This document shows, piece by piece, positions 38,426 through 50,913 of a stretch of DNA of 64,000 nucleotides. Source of the stretch: Triplophysa rosa (Eukaryota; Chordata; Actinopteri; Cypriniformes; Nemacheilidae); NCBI RefSeq assembly GCF_024868665.1, contig NC_079890.1:31188705-31252704 (forward strand), in the 5' to 3' direction. The first letter of the stretch is position 1. Every line of letters begins with the position of its first letter. The notes below the pieces were generated by a model. The model made no database searches. It was given only the letters and a program-made list of their open reading frames with translations, and had not been told where the DNA came from. The position numbers were made by a program, and so were the translations under genes.

Positions 38426-38825
38426 TCAAGCAAAGGCACACAGTACCGGCAGGGTGTTCATCTGTTTAATTAGGCATATACAACAGACTGAAAGTACGTG
38501 ATAAATTAATCTGGATCTCATCTCAGCTGAAATCTCTCGCCATCTCTTGTGTTCCTATTGCTCTACTAAAAAAAGCACTTGTAAACACAGCTATATACGG
38601 TGTTATCCAAAGAAATCTGAAATCATTTTTCAATTGGATTCAGGTTAAAAGCAGCTTTATAATAAAAAGCTTTTTCCACCCCTCGGCGAACAAAACAAGG
38701 CGTTTCCTTGTGACAAGGAAAAAAAGTTGTTTAAGTAGATCAAGATGAAACCTTGGAAATGTCTGGACGTTTATGTTTTTACATGACTGTACAGCGGTGG
38801 TATCAGATGATGAACAATGAAACTT

Positions 38826-38970
38826 TGGTGTTCATGTTGCTCAATAGGGAGAGCATTGTATTAGCAGTTAAAAGGTCATGGGTTTGATTTCCAGGGAACA
38901 AACAAAGATCAAATGAACCTTGAATGCACTGTTTATTGTAGATAAAACCACTTGCCAAATGCGTATACAT
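38826..38970 (+). mobile_element. tRNA-derived SINE (HE1/HAmo type)
   Basis: The head keeps a degenerate polymerase III A box (TGGTGTTCATGTTGCTCAAT) and B box (GGTCATGGGTTTGATTTCC), with the body GAGAGCATTGTATTAGCAG. It continues through CAGGGAACAAA to the conserved tail GAATGCACTG..GATAAAACCACTTGCCAAAT. The B box no longer matches GGTTCGANTCC and the tRNA arms do not fold, so it is an old SINE rather than a tRNA gene. Confidence 0.85.
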
Positions 38971-39096
38971 AGACACCATGTTACTGAATGACAACCATAT
39001 TCATATGCAGTACCAGAATTTACCTTTTTAATTTAAATGACACAATAATAATCATCATTATATCAAATGTATAATTATAAGAGTAATTTTGTGCAA

Positions 39097-39364
39097 TAAA
39101 GTGAAAGTTAACCCAAAAAATCATTTACTTAACCCTCTTGTCGTTTCAAACCTTTATGACTTTGTTTCTTCTGCAGAACACAAAAGAAGATATTTTGTAG
39201 AATGATGTTAATCGGCACCTATTTACTTGCATTGGTTTTGTGTCCATACAATAGAAGTGAATGGGTGCTGGCGCTGTTCAGTTACCAACTTTCTTCAAAA
39301 TATCTTCTATTGTGTTCTGCATAAGAAAGAAGGTCACACAGGTTTGAAATGACAAAACGGTGAG
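39097..39364. mobile_element. AGTTCACCC-family MITE, right tip lost
   Basis: It starts TAAAGTGAAAGTTAACCC, and both arms with GAACACAAAAGAAGATATTT and its inverse are present. It stops at GACAAAACGGTGAG, where a TTAAAGGTCCAG-family element begins abruptly. Confidence 0.85.
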
Positions 39365-39755
39365 GTCTCTAGTGGTGAGATTACAAACTGCAAACAATGG
39401 CTCACTCCACTGCTCACCCCTCCCTTTCAAAGCACTACGGTGGCTGACAAAGGACAACGATGTCATCACGTTTTTGCTTCTTTGCCGAAGGAGAATGGAA
39501 ATATTTTCCATATTTATGAAATGAGCTCTGTAGAGCAGTTTGTCTGTTTAGGGCTACTGTAGAAACAACATGCAGAATTCCATGCAAGGGGACTGGCGGT
39601 GTATGTAGATAGAAATAGCTCATTCTAAGATAATAAAAACATAGTGCTTCATTATGCGAGGTCTTTATACGCATCTGAAGACATAGTTATGTACAGTATA
39701 TCATATTGCATTTCTGTCAATAGATCCTCCCTAATATCACATATTGCACCTTTAA
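39365..39755 (+). mobile_element. TTAAAGGTCCAG-family MITE, left tip lost
   Basis: It begins at TCTCTAGTGGTGAGATTAC inside the family sequence and continues through GCTCTGTAGAGCAGTTTG, AGGGCTACTGTAGAAACAAC and ATTCTAAGATAATAAAAACA. It ends with ATTGCACCTTTAA. Its left tip is replaced by the preceding MITE, so the two either recombined or one inserted into the other. Confidence 0.85.
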
Positions 39756-40855
39756 CTCTAGTATGTCAAAAGGTAAAAGCAGTGTACTATGTCCAAGAAT
39801 CTTAGTTAAGGGTAATACCGGTCCCATTGTTTGTGGTAACCATAATGTACTAATTATATTCTACCACATTTCTAAATCTATTTGGCATTGATTTCACAAT
39901 ACTATACTAAATTGTTGTGAACAGCTGAACAACCAGAAATGTGAGCGAATCAAATCAAGACATCTTAAACAAAGCAAAGGGAATAAAATATATAATAATA
40001 ATAATAATTTTGCCAAAATCTCAATTTTGTTTTCCTTTTTTTATATCACTCAATTACTGGCTAATTAAGGCATCTCGTTTCTGGTTGTTTCTTCGGGGTA
40101 GTATATAGCCCACAGTGTGCAAATGAAGATGGATACTGTGTAAGACAACATACTACGCATTGCTCAACTGTTTGCATGTGTTTTCCTGTTCATTCTCAGT
40201 ATCTGTATAAAATTTCAATTTCATTATTTATGTGATGTTTTATTGATATTTATGTGAACTCTTCTAAAATGAATGTTTGAAATCATTCTTGATGATTAGA
40301 CTTCTTTTATCATTGCACTCCAGGTGTCCTTCAAAATATATTGATGGTTGCCATGACAACAATGTCAAATGATGTCCGTCAAGCGCTTTCTCACCTCTAT
40401 GCTACACAACCATACACACACCACAGAGACACACAAATGCATTTCTGTAAACACTGGGCATCTGTCTTTCTTAACATTATTTTGTCAGCTTTCCCACTAG
40501 CCCACTGCTCAAACATTTTATACGCCTGTATAAAATTAATCAAAGTATTTAATAAAAAACTACTGAAGCATTCAACTTTGATAACAATTTGTTTTGCATT
40601 TGCTGAACTCATATCTTTTTGTGAATATCAATAATTCAAGCCTATGTTTCCATCACAAATCCCAATAACACATGAAATGACTGGAGACTATACCCCAACA
40701 GCCCTCACTGAAAAACATATCGAAGAGAGGTTCCAAATCTTTTAGGAACTGATTATACAGTATGTATTGTAACAAAAAAAAGAAGAATTTAATGAAGAAT
40801 GTTACATTGTTTATGCAGGTATAAAGCATAAAAATGCAATGACCATTCATGAATA

Positions 40856-41252
40856 TAAAGGAACAGTTCACCCAAAAATAAAAATTCTGTCATCATTTAC
40901 TCACCCTCGAGTTGTTCCCAATCTGTATAAATGTCTTTGTTCTGATGAACACAGAGAAAGATATTTCGAAGAATGCTTGTAACCAAACAGTTCTTGGCCG
41001 CCATCGACTACCATAGTAGGAAAAATTGCTTCATACATTTCTTCACAAAAGATCTTTTGAAGAATGTACAGTAGGAAAGCAAACAGTTCTGGGGCACTTT
41101 AGACTACCATCATCATTTTTCTCATTATGGTAGTCAATGGTGGCCAAGAATTGTTTGGTTCAAGCATTCAATGAAATTTATACAGATTTGGAACAACTCG
41201 AGGGTAAGTAAATGATGACAGAATCTTATTTTTGGGAGAACTGTCCCTTTAA
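40856..41252. mobile_element. AGTTCACCC-family palindromic MITE, long copy
   Basis: The ends TAAAGGAACAGTTCACCC and GGGAGAACTGTCCCTTTAA pair. The arms containing CTCGAGTTGTTCCCAATCTG and CAGATTTGGAACAACTCGAG are inverted copies. At 397 bp it is the longest clean copy here, with an asymmetric centre. Confidence 0.9.
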
Positions 41253-41275
41253 GTTACAGTAAAAACTATAAGACT

Positions 41276-41426
41276 TTAACTGAATTGGCTGACCGTGGGT
41301 TCCTGGGCGGGTTCAAACAGGAAAGCACACAGCAGCAGTTGTGAGTCTGTGAAATTGGCGCAGTTGGTACCAGTATCTGTGAGCACCCTTAACCTAATCT
41401 GAGCACCGCAGAGAACCCTCAGCTGT
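41276..41426 (-). other. Candidate terminal exon, product unknown
   Basis: On the minus strand a long pyrimidine tract ending CTCTCTCTCAG precedes 41426. One frame then stays open for 49 codons to a TAA at 41276. The peptide includes RVLCGAQIRLRVLTDTG and SQLLLCAFLFEPAQEP, with an acidic, fairly ordinary composition. The stretch is noticeably more GC-rich than its flanks. I do not recognise the protein, and no partner exon was identified. It could equally be chance or conserved non-coding DNA. Confidence 0.18.
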
Positions 41427-41599
41427 CTGAGAGAGAGGTAGAGACAGAGATAGAGGGAACGATGAGAGTAAAAAACACACATCTGTTCTATGCTAAATAT
41501 TGCTTCTGTATGTAGTATGTATACTGTGAAAAGTATGCAAATTGTCAACATGCATGCACACCTAAATGACCAACTGCATTTGATTAAAAGGATCAGTAT

Positions 41600-43077
41600 T
41601 CAACAGAGCACAATTCTTGAAATGATGTATCCCACAATGCAATGCTCTAAAAAAAACTAGTAGGCCGTATACAGGGTATCCATGGCATAATGCAGGATAG
41701 TATTCTCAAGCTCTTGTCGATTAGGTGTAAAATAAACATGTGGAGGCATCATTCTTTTTTACTTCAAACACACAAATAGTTAGTAACCGTAGTGTTAATC
41801 TTTAATTTGATATGTAATATGCCTAGTATTATAACACGTTCACAAACTTACAACACAAGTGGAAATTAAAATCATTTGTCTTGCTTAAAACTGTACTGCA
41901 GCATTGACACAGTGACATTTGAACAGGCTTTTTCCTGCTTTCAATAATATCAATTTTAAGCTACACTCTCTTTTCACTTGTGCATCGATCAATTACTGTA
42001 AACAAGGAAACTGATTAAAAATGCAAGCTCTGTTAAGCATCTGTCTGCAGTGCATTGTTTATAATGTGTGTATATCTGTGTGAGTGTGTATGTGTGTAAT
42101 AATGCTCTTTCTGGTCAATAGAGCTTAATGAATATCAGTAATTATGAGAAACACTGGGTTTAAACCCAATTGGCATACTGTAGCCCCTGCACTCTCATTG
42201 TGCTCATTCATTGCATGTGTGCGGGGGTGTGTGTTTATGCTCCAAATTAAAATGAGATGATCGCATGACAAAAAAGCCAACACAATGATGCTCTCCTGTT
42301 TTATGTTTGCAGTGTGTGCGTAAGCGCGTGACCTTGTTTACAGTATTTTATCTCTACAGCTCTCATTAATAAATGTAATTTCACATAGTGCCTGGGAGGG
42401 TTTTAGTGCTCAATTGTTTTCTTGAAGGTTCCCATAGGGCAGAGAGGGTTGGTGTGAGTATTGGGGTGAACTGCTTGTCTGTGTCGCATTCCCTCCCCAG
42501 TTTAATTATGAATTGTGATATTGGGAACATGTAATAGGACGCTACTGTAAATTGATACCCTGATTGAAAAAAAAAGAAATGTACCAGGAATTTTCCACCA
42601 GGGCATTATCTGTTAATTTTACAGACATTTCAGTTAACCCTAAAACCCCAATGCAGTGCACATTTCAGAGCACATGTGAAACAGCTGTAAAAAAATCAAT
42701 AGAAATTTCTTAAGATTAATATAGTACACTGCATAGTGCCCTATTTAGATTTTTGTGTTTTAAATCATTTTATTAAGGTATTCACTAAAACAATCCAGTA
42801 GGCTTTGTTACATTCTAGTAAAAGGAACAAAAAAAATTTTTAGATGCAGTATTTTTCTATAAATCAACAACAATGTACAGTACAGTACAACATCATGACA
42901 TGATGCATTTTGATTGTAAAAGTATAATTGTTTCATGTAATATCGGTATACTGTAGCATAAGGATTTATAAAAATATGCAGATACTATGCATGCATAATA
43001 GCATTTAAAAATTAAACAATAAAAAATAAAAAAATAAAAGGTCAACATTAAATAAATAACATGCTAAATAAATCAAT
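41600..43077. other. Non-coding stretch, part possibly conserved
   Basis: No gene recognised. The segment from about 42,080 to 42,540 is free of repeats apart from short TG runs, and it carries balanced, non-simple sequence such as TTTAATTATGAATTGTGATA, as vertebrate conserved non-coding elements do. This cannot be confirmed without alignment. Confidence 0.35.
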
Positions 43078-43393
43078 TAGGGCTGACAAACGATTAATCG
43101 TGATTAATCGCATCCAGAATAAAAGTTTGTGTTTACGTAATATATGTCGGTGTACTGTGCATATTATTTTTGCATTTATGAACACATACACATAAATGCA
43201 TATATTTAAGAAAAATATAAAATATAACAATTAATTGGTAAATATAAATATTTCCTAAATATATAGACAAGTATGTGTATGTTTTGTGTTTATAAATACA
43301 AAATTAATATGCACAGTACACAGTTATATATTATGTAAACACAAACCTTTATTCCGGATGCGATTAATCGCGATTAATCGTGTGACAGCCCTA
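43078..43393. mobile_element. Palindromic hAT MITE with CGATTAATCG repeats
   Basis: The ends TAGGGCTGACAAACGATTAA and TTAATCGTGTGACAGCCCTA are inverted copies, and the subterminal CGATTAATCG motifs are doubled on each side. The arms stay complementary into the centre (CATAAATGCATATATTTAAG against its counterpart). Flanking octamers AAATCAAT (43070-43077) and AAATAAAT (43394-43401) match at 7 of 8. Confidence 0.92.
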
Positions 43394-43405
43394 AAATAAA
43401 TACAA

Positions 43406-43690
43406 TTAAAGTGATAGTTCCCTGAAATATGAAAATTCTGTCATCGTATACTCACCCTCTTATCATTTCAAACTTGTATGATTTTCTTCTGCAGAACACA
43501 AAAGAATTTTATTATATAAAGAAAATATTTTTCATGTAATGTTCTGTTCTGTTTTACCCATTCACTTCTATTGTACGGACACAAAACCAATGGGTACCGC
43601 TGTGGTTCGGTTACCAACATTCAGAGGTTAAGGTTAAGTGATGACCGAATATTCTAATTTCTGAATTTTTTGGGTGAACTATCCCTTTAA
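43406..43690. mobile_element. AGTTCACCC-family MITE
   Basis: It begins TTAAAGTGATAGTTCCCTGA, passes GCAGAACACAAAAGAA and ends GGGTGAACTATCCCTTTAA. It sits 12 bp to the right of the preceding palindromic hAT MITE. Confidence 0.88.
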
Positions 43691-45935
43691 AAAGGAGCAT
43701 TTCTAACCTTCTGACAACTCTATTGCACTGTGATTTTTTATTGCAGTCAACTAAACTAAATTTACTGTGTTAATCCAATTGATTTGTTCAAGCTATTTGA
43801 TTTGACAAAACTATAAAAGGTCTCTCAACTTTTGAGAGTAAGTACAACTATTTTCTTACTGTGAATTCAGGGAAATTCTAGGTAGCAAATATTTCAGCAT
43901 ACTGGAAAAACTGACAATTAGACAGCCCTAGAAATGGCCAACAGGCAGTTTAAAAAAAACGCAGGACACAGAACATGTAAAATGTGATATATGAATGTGT
44001 TTCTCTGTTTGTAGCATGTTTGCAAATCTGTATGTACTGCACTGCCATGCTTCTGTGTAGGGGACCACGCATCTCCAGCGGTGAAAAATTATGTCTATTT
44101 TTGGTGCCCCTGAGGATATTGAGCACCCGCAGAACGGCTCTCCGTTGAAACAGTTTACCCTTAGCCAAAGGACACTTTCTCCCTCAGGCAAAATATGGTT
44201 CAAAATCTAGCCGTGGTCAGATCAATAGAGAGCAGTAAAACACATGGCTTTTGATGTAGCGCTCTGTCTTAAGACGTAGCTCAATCTCCCTGCATGCTTC
44301 ATTTGATATTTCTTATAAAAACACTGTCAAACCGTTTCTCATTTCATGTGCACACACAAAGGACATTGGGAGGTAGGATTAGCTTGCTGTTAGATTTCAT
44401 TGTACATAAACATCAGGGCTGTCAATTGCTTACAGATTTGAATCAAATTTACAACATGATATGCTGATTCATTGATTAAATGAATTGCATATACCAATAT
44501 TTGCTGAGAAAAGCGACCAAAAGAATGTAAATCAAGACATGCATCATAATGAATTTGTATATGCAATATATTTATTTTAACTAAATAACACAATCACGAC
44601 AGTGCTGTCCCTTATATTCCATCATCTCCCAGCCATTAACCTTTTCTTTTATCCATTAATCCATCCCATCTCTCTCCTCTTTGGATTGCTTGGTGACTTG
44701 TGGCATCAGGTGGCCTGTTATTGATCCGTCTATGTTTAGCTCGCTGTGATCTCTTCAAAGGTTTTGTGGTCTTTGTGCCCTTTTTAACTAACACAAAATA
44801 ACTATTATGTTTGCTAATATTCTGTCCTCATGGCATTAAACAAAACGCCTGATGGTAAATCAGCTCAGCAGCTACGTTGCGACCATTGAGTGCATAAAGG
44901 GTCAAGATGGATGTTGTACACTACGTCTCATTGAGACACGTGAAAAAATGTTGATTTATTCTGAATTCATTATCGTTTTGTATTTTACAATAATTTTCAC
45001 AACAATGCTGCTTTATTGCTCTGGTGCTAGCATATAATTTAACTGTACAAAAACAGAGCAAATATTACAGCAAAACAAAGCCAAAGTCTAATGTTCCCTC
45101 ACATCAACCGAATCAGAGCTAAGCTAGAGCCAGTCAGTGGGAAGTCAAGCACTCTAAATTACTGTCTTGTGTACTTGACAGAGAGGTCAGGGCTAACATC
45201 TATTTCCCGGAGCCAAAATTAAACCCCCGACACATTCATCCACATACACACATGAACACGGACTCCAAAATGAAACCTCTTCTCCTTCCTTCAGCAATGA
45301 AACAATTGAAATGTTTCCTGGCTATCCTCCCCCACTGTATATTGTTAATCTTTTTCGTTTGCTTTTGCCTCTCGAACACACACATAGACAGTCAATGCTG
45401 TGGCCTCAGTCCTGCACCGCTACCCCTCAGCAAATTACCTCTGATTACTGAAAGAGCAGTGAGCAATCAATACATTCAGCCGACGAGAAAGTCTCTCTCT
45501 CTTTTCTTTTCTTTCATTTCACTGTCACCCTTTCCCTCTCTTATTGCTCATGTTCTATTTTCATAAATCGTATGAGTGAAGAAACACAATATATTTATCA
45601 ATAAATTTGGCCTATCAGCCAGATGCAGAAAGCAAAACTGTATTTCTTTCAGCTTCAAAAGCTGAAGTAAACAAATACACCGTAGGTTATTTTAGTTGAC
45701 TAAAATAAAATTTTTGAAAACGTTTCTGTTCATTGAAATCAAATAAAATATTGACCTAAAAATTATTGGAAAAAACTTCAACCTCAAAAATAAACTGAAA
45801 TAAGTTTAAAACACTAAAATTATAATAATAAACAAAAACTAGATAGTACATTTTCTAAAGAAACTGTGAGTGATGCGTTCGTGGCAAACCGCGGAACTCG
45901 GCACTAGGGTGATGACACTTTAAGTACTAATGAAT

Positions 45936-46378
45936 CTAACCAACCCCCATGAGTCTAAGATGTTCTGATACAGAGTTATAGGTCTTGCTAAACGGTTGCT
46001 AGGCTAATGTGTTTGGTTGCTATGGGCGTGGCTTGGCATCTGCACTTGATAATACTCTAACCTATGAGTGAAACAAACTAACCCCCGGCCCCGTGTATCT
46101 AGGATGTTCTGATGCAGAGATATAGGTGTTGCTAAATGGTTGCTAGGCTAACCTGTTTGGTTGCTATGGGCATGGCTTGGCATCTGCACTTGATAATACT
46201 CTTAACCTATGAGTGAAACAAACTAACCCCCGTGTCTCTATGATGTTCTGATGCAGAGATATAGGTGTTGCTAAATGGTTGCTAGGCTAACCTGTTTGGT
46301 TGCTATGGGAGTGGCTTGGCATCTGCAATTGACAATACTCTAACCTATGAGTGAAATGATCCAACCCGCGTGTATGAA
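45936..46378. repeat. Minisatellite, about 140-bp unit, roughly three copies
   Basis: The phrase GGTTGCTAGGCTAA occurs at 45994, 46138 and 46277, giving periods of 144 and 139 bp. Each unit also contains GTTGCTATGGGNGTGGCTTG, CTATGAGTGAAACAAACTAA and GATGTTCTGATGCAGAGATA. The last two units are more alike than the first. Confidence 0.92.
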
Positions 46379-47036
46379 TTAATCTTATACAGTATAGCAA
46401 AATAAAAAAACTAAATTATAACATGACAAAAGCATACACCCAAATAGCTAAAATTTAACATAAAAATTAACATAAAAACTAAAAATACAAAAATAAAAGC
46501 TAATTTAAAGTATTAATAAAACCAAATAAAACTAAAATCAAAACTATAGGTTTGAACATATACATATAATATAATTGTACTTAATTTTTTACACATGTTT
46601 TTAATGTTACTTAATTAGATTTTACTTAATATGTTGACTTTGGTTTCTCACTATCGATTGTTTAATTTAAATTGATTTTTCTACTCCACTTTATCCTGTT
46701 ACTTGGCTAACAGGAAACAACAGACACTGTATGGGTCGATCCACACTTTAGACAGCCTTATATTTTGCCTTATATTTATAATTCACACCCAAGAATTCCA
46801 GACACATACAGACCACATACAGAAAAGATTATAAATCATGATAAACCAAAAAAGAGAAACCATGAGAATCACAACACGACTGTAAGTAACAACCGGCTCA
46901 ACAACAACTACAGCATACTGTAAATAAGAGCAAACAGAAAAATAATAACAGCGAAACTGTAATCTGCATGATTTATTCACACCGCAATGCATGCTGACAT
47001 CTCATGTATGTAAATGTGATCTGACTGCATAGTTTT

Positions 47037-49464
47037 CTTCCGGTCCGTGTTGTTTGTCTGTCTGGCTAGTGGTTAATAATTTATACTTTATATTTTAATT
47101 TATAATCATATATTATTGTATAATAATTGTATTAAATAAACAATATGTTGCATTTTATTGTATATTAATTGTTTTAAATAAACAATTTGTTGAATGGGTC
47201 GTGTAACTTTGTCGCATTTAAGTTTAGTCAAGTAACGGTTCTTCTACTTGTAACCCAAAATAATACTCGCTAGACATACTTTTAACTTGCTAGCTAATGT
47301 CATTTACTGGTTATTTCTTTTGATTGTTATCAGAAATAATCTGCAGGGACTTTATTCTTTGTGGATGTGTACCAGAAGTTATGTTCGGGCGGCGGGCCAC
47401 AAAAACGCGCATGCATAGTAACGTTTGTTTATATTGTTGATTTGAAACCATCTACACTTAAAATGATTTTCACAGTACACAAATGCTGATCATGTAAAGC
47501 TCCTCCACAAACCATATAACCTCCCAAAATTGAATGTGAAGAATATCTGAATGCTGATTCTAAGAGGCTCTAAAACCAATTCAGTTTAATTTGCTATGGT
47601 CTGTGGAAAATAACTGCATTGACTGATCTGGAAGAACAGAGAAGCTGGACGTGTAAAGTAGCTCTGATGGAGAAACGTTTACCCATGATTTAACTTAATA
47701 AAAGCCAGCTAAAGTGATTAAACAGTGCAGGCCTATAGTATTTCATGTTTTGAGGTGTGTGTGACAGACCTCAACAGACACAAACACACGTACACAGTCT
47801 TAAATAGGCTCCTAAAAGAGAAGAGGGGTCAATAAAAGATTATAGCATATTTGCACATTTGCTGTGTAGACAGAAACCCACATAGAGCGCACTTAGACCA
47901 TAAACACTCAAACCACATCATCATCATCTTGCAATCCTGTGTAATATGCAGACAGGTATTAGTGGCATGCAAACCCATGTGTGCATTCATGATTTGGTGC
48001 ACGTGTGTGAATGTGTGATGTTGTTTATTGCATATCTTAAAATTTAATTCATGAAGAATCAAATATATCCTCTGTAGTCACGTTGCTATGGAGACAGTAG
48101 GAGAGCTGAAGAGTTCACGGACAAACTTAGCCTTAATATCGACACCATGGCCTCTAAAAGGTATTTGTGAGCGTGTGCATGTGTATTTAATTCACTTCAA
48201 GGTCAAACAGAATATTCTCAACATAAAAATAATTTTTAGTCATGCAGCTCCTGGAGGCAGTCGTGTACATCATTTCACTCATGTGTGTGTTTATGCGTAT
48301 GTGTGCACAAATATCTTTCCTTTTATTGTGTATTTAAATGAGAAAATGTCCTAATCGCAAAAAGTAAATGCTAATGTAAAGCTTGTAATGAGGACTTAAG
48401 TATCAAGCATGACAAATATTAATATTAAAAACTTATTAATACACGCCACAGCTCATTTGCATTTCAATTAGCATTGCAGCGATTACGCGCCGCACTCGAG
48501 AATTATGCAAACTTGCAAAACCGAGCGATAGTCTTTCTAAACACAGGCCAAATACTGTTCCACCTTTACTTTATTTTTTAGGATTTTAGGATTTTGCTTT
48601 GCATAGGCTATCTATTCCATAAATGGACCATGTTATAGCTTAAAATAAAATATAAAAAGCAATTCTGTATTTTTACTGCATTTTAATATATTTGTCATCA
48701 TCAACAGCATCATTTTAGGACGTTTAAAACAACTCATGGATGACCATGCAATAGTCAACTACTGTACAATACTTCAGTCAAAAATGGCATTACAGACACA
48801 ATATTATATACAAGCAGCTTGAGGTATACACTCTTTTCCACAATACTTTTTTGTTGAAAAAAGAAAAGAAAAACCTGAATGAATCGGTTAAGCCACAGAT
48901 CCAGGGGTCCACCACAATTTCTAAATGTCTAAATGTTATAAAATGTATGGGGCCCAGAGCACTAATTATTAAAGGGGAGCAGAATTCCTAGCTACGGCTC
49001 TGCTCCAATGGGACCAATTTAAACTTTTTCTAAAAGGTTAAAAGGCAAGTTAGTGCTCTGAAGACTGGGTTTAAAAATAAATTTATGCACCAGGAAAGAG
49101 TACAGTAAATGGTGCATACTGTATGTCATTAGTCAGGGACCCACAGTTTACATTTGAAATGTTTATCTTTTGTGACCTAACCTTATCTTCCTGTACACAC
49201 CCGCAAAGAAACAGTCCCTGTAGATTATTTCTGATAACAAGCAAATAAATACGTAAATGACATTAGCTAGCAAGTTAAAAGTATGTCTAGACAGTATTAT
49301 GTTGGGTTACCAGTAAAATAACTGTTACTTGGCTAAACTTAAATGTGACAAAGTTACATAATCTATTAAACAAATTGTTTAATCAAATTAATATACTATA
49401 AAATATTACATATATATACAGTATATAAAATGTTATATTATTAGCCACTAACACTGACTGGAAG
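47037..49464. mobile_element. 2.4-kb structure with long inverted-repeat arms
   Basis: The left arm (about 47037-47378) and right arm (about 49187-49464) are inverted copies, with indels. GCTAGTGGTTAATAA pairs with TTATTAGCCACTAAC. ACTTTGTCGCATTTAAGTTT pairs with AAACTTAAATGTGACAAAGT. AACTTGCTAGCTAATGTCAT pairs with ATGACATTAGCTAGCAAGTT. CAGGGACT pairs with AGTCCCTG. The 1.8-kb interior has no transposase; an 88-codon frame at 48088-48354 is unremarkable. A short related fragment lies at about 32380-32432. It may be one element with long terminal repeats or two opposed insertions of the same family. Confidence 0.65.
48420..48530. promoter_or_regulatory. Possible regulatory element with POU/homeodomain-like sites
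   Basis: Within the inverted-repeat structure lies a compact run of ATTAATA, CTCATTTGCATTTCAATTAG, GATTACGCGCCGCACTCGAG and ATTATGCAAA. The octamer-like ATTTGCAT and TTATGCAAA motifs occur 50 bp apart. This is motif resemblance only. Confidence 0.25.
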
Positions 49465-49834
49465 ATAACTTTGGGCCAGGCGAGTGCCCCGATGAAACTG
49501 TCTATATGAAGATAAACATGCTTGAGCATTTATTATACTCTATGACGCAAAGCAAAATAATTTAATTGGTTAGACTTGTTCATTGTAACAACGACAGGGT
49601 TACAGTTTACCCAATGGGATGCATATGGAAAACATTTTGTGTTCATTAACAATAGTTTATTTTGGCATTGCCTGTCTCCCTCAGGCTCTCATCAGAACAG
49701 AATATCCAGTATTTGTCCCAGACAACATAGTGGTCAGCTTTACTAATCCTAATAATAGGGAACATGATTACACAGTGCAGTCTGCCAGTCAATACGGTCA
49801 TACTTTACTTTAGGAGCCTTGTGAAACAATGTAT

Positions 49835-49845
49835 ACACGCACGCA

Positions 49846-49877
<32 letters not shown>

Positions 49878-49895
49878 CACACAAACAAACAAACA
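49835..49895. repeat. Compound (ACGC)n(AC)n(AAAC)n microsatellite
   Basis: About seven ACGC units, followed by AC units and then AAAC units. Confidence 0.95.
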
Positions 49896-50913
49896 CCAAA
49901 CACATTTCAAAGTCACAAGTCTGGGTTGCTAAATAAGTGGGACTCAAGTTATCAGGCAACACACACTTGTCTGTCTGTCTTATTCCTGCTACTATTGACT
50001 TTACACTTTTGTTTTCTGAAGAGTATCTGTTACATCTGTTCTGTATTCATCTGACACAACTGTCATAAAACACGCTCCATGATAATTGCAACCTGACAAT
50101 ACCGCTTCAGGCTGTGCCAAAGGCATGCTCACAAGATACAAACCGGATAGTGTCAATTGCAGATGATTATAGAATATCATCATGTACATCTATGTCCTTC
50201 ATGAATGCTGGCTACTGAGATGAATTTAATGGAAAGTGAGGCATTGTGAGCCCTTCATTTCCTAAATCTTTGAAGTTGGTTTTCATCCTTCATCGTCGAT
50301 TATTGTTGTTTTCCTTTTTTGAAACCACACCATATGTAGAAAAGTGGACAATAAAGTGAGAGGCGTTCTACAGCATGTACAGTAACTGAAAATGATGATA
50401 AAATATTCAATTAGCCTGAATAGCTGACAGCAGAACATGAAAACATTGAAGCGCATTGGAGCGTCTATAAGACAATGCAAGACTTTAATTCAAAGATAAT
50501 TCTTCCTCCAGTCACGCGTCTGGTTCTCAACTTCCGTCTTATCAGGATAATGAGAAACTGTGTGAATTAAAGACAAGACGGCGAAGCTTCAATTCTATGC
50601 TAGCAAAACGCTGATCTTTTTGTTGTCTTGAAGGGTAAAAACAGACGTGCCGACGTTACTCGGCCAAACCTCAACAGTCAGGTTTTTCTCAGCTGAATGT
50701 GACATCTGACACATTGTTTGCTTAATTACTTTCTCCCCTTTCTTTCCTTTATCTGGCCCAGCCACAAAACACTATAGTTTTTTTGCTCTCTTTCATATGC
50801 ACAATTCACTCTATTTATAAGGACATTTTTAAGACAATTTGTAACTCACACATTTGTTATTTTACTAAGACTTCTAAGCCTCACGCTCACACCACCTTAC
50901 TTTTACACTGTCA

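Noticed and set aside
38826..38970. tRNA gene
   Set aside because: The polymerase III boxes are present but the arms do not pair and the 3' end is a SINE tail.
49835..49895. CRISPR-like regular repeats
   Set aside because: The repeats are di- and tetranucleotide units without spacers.
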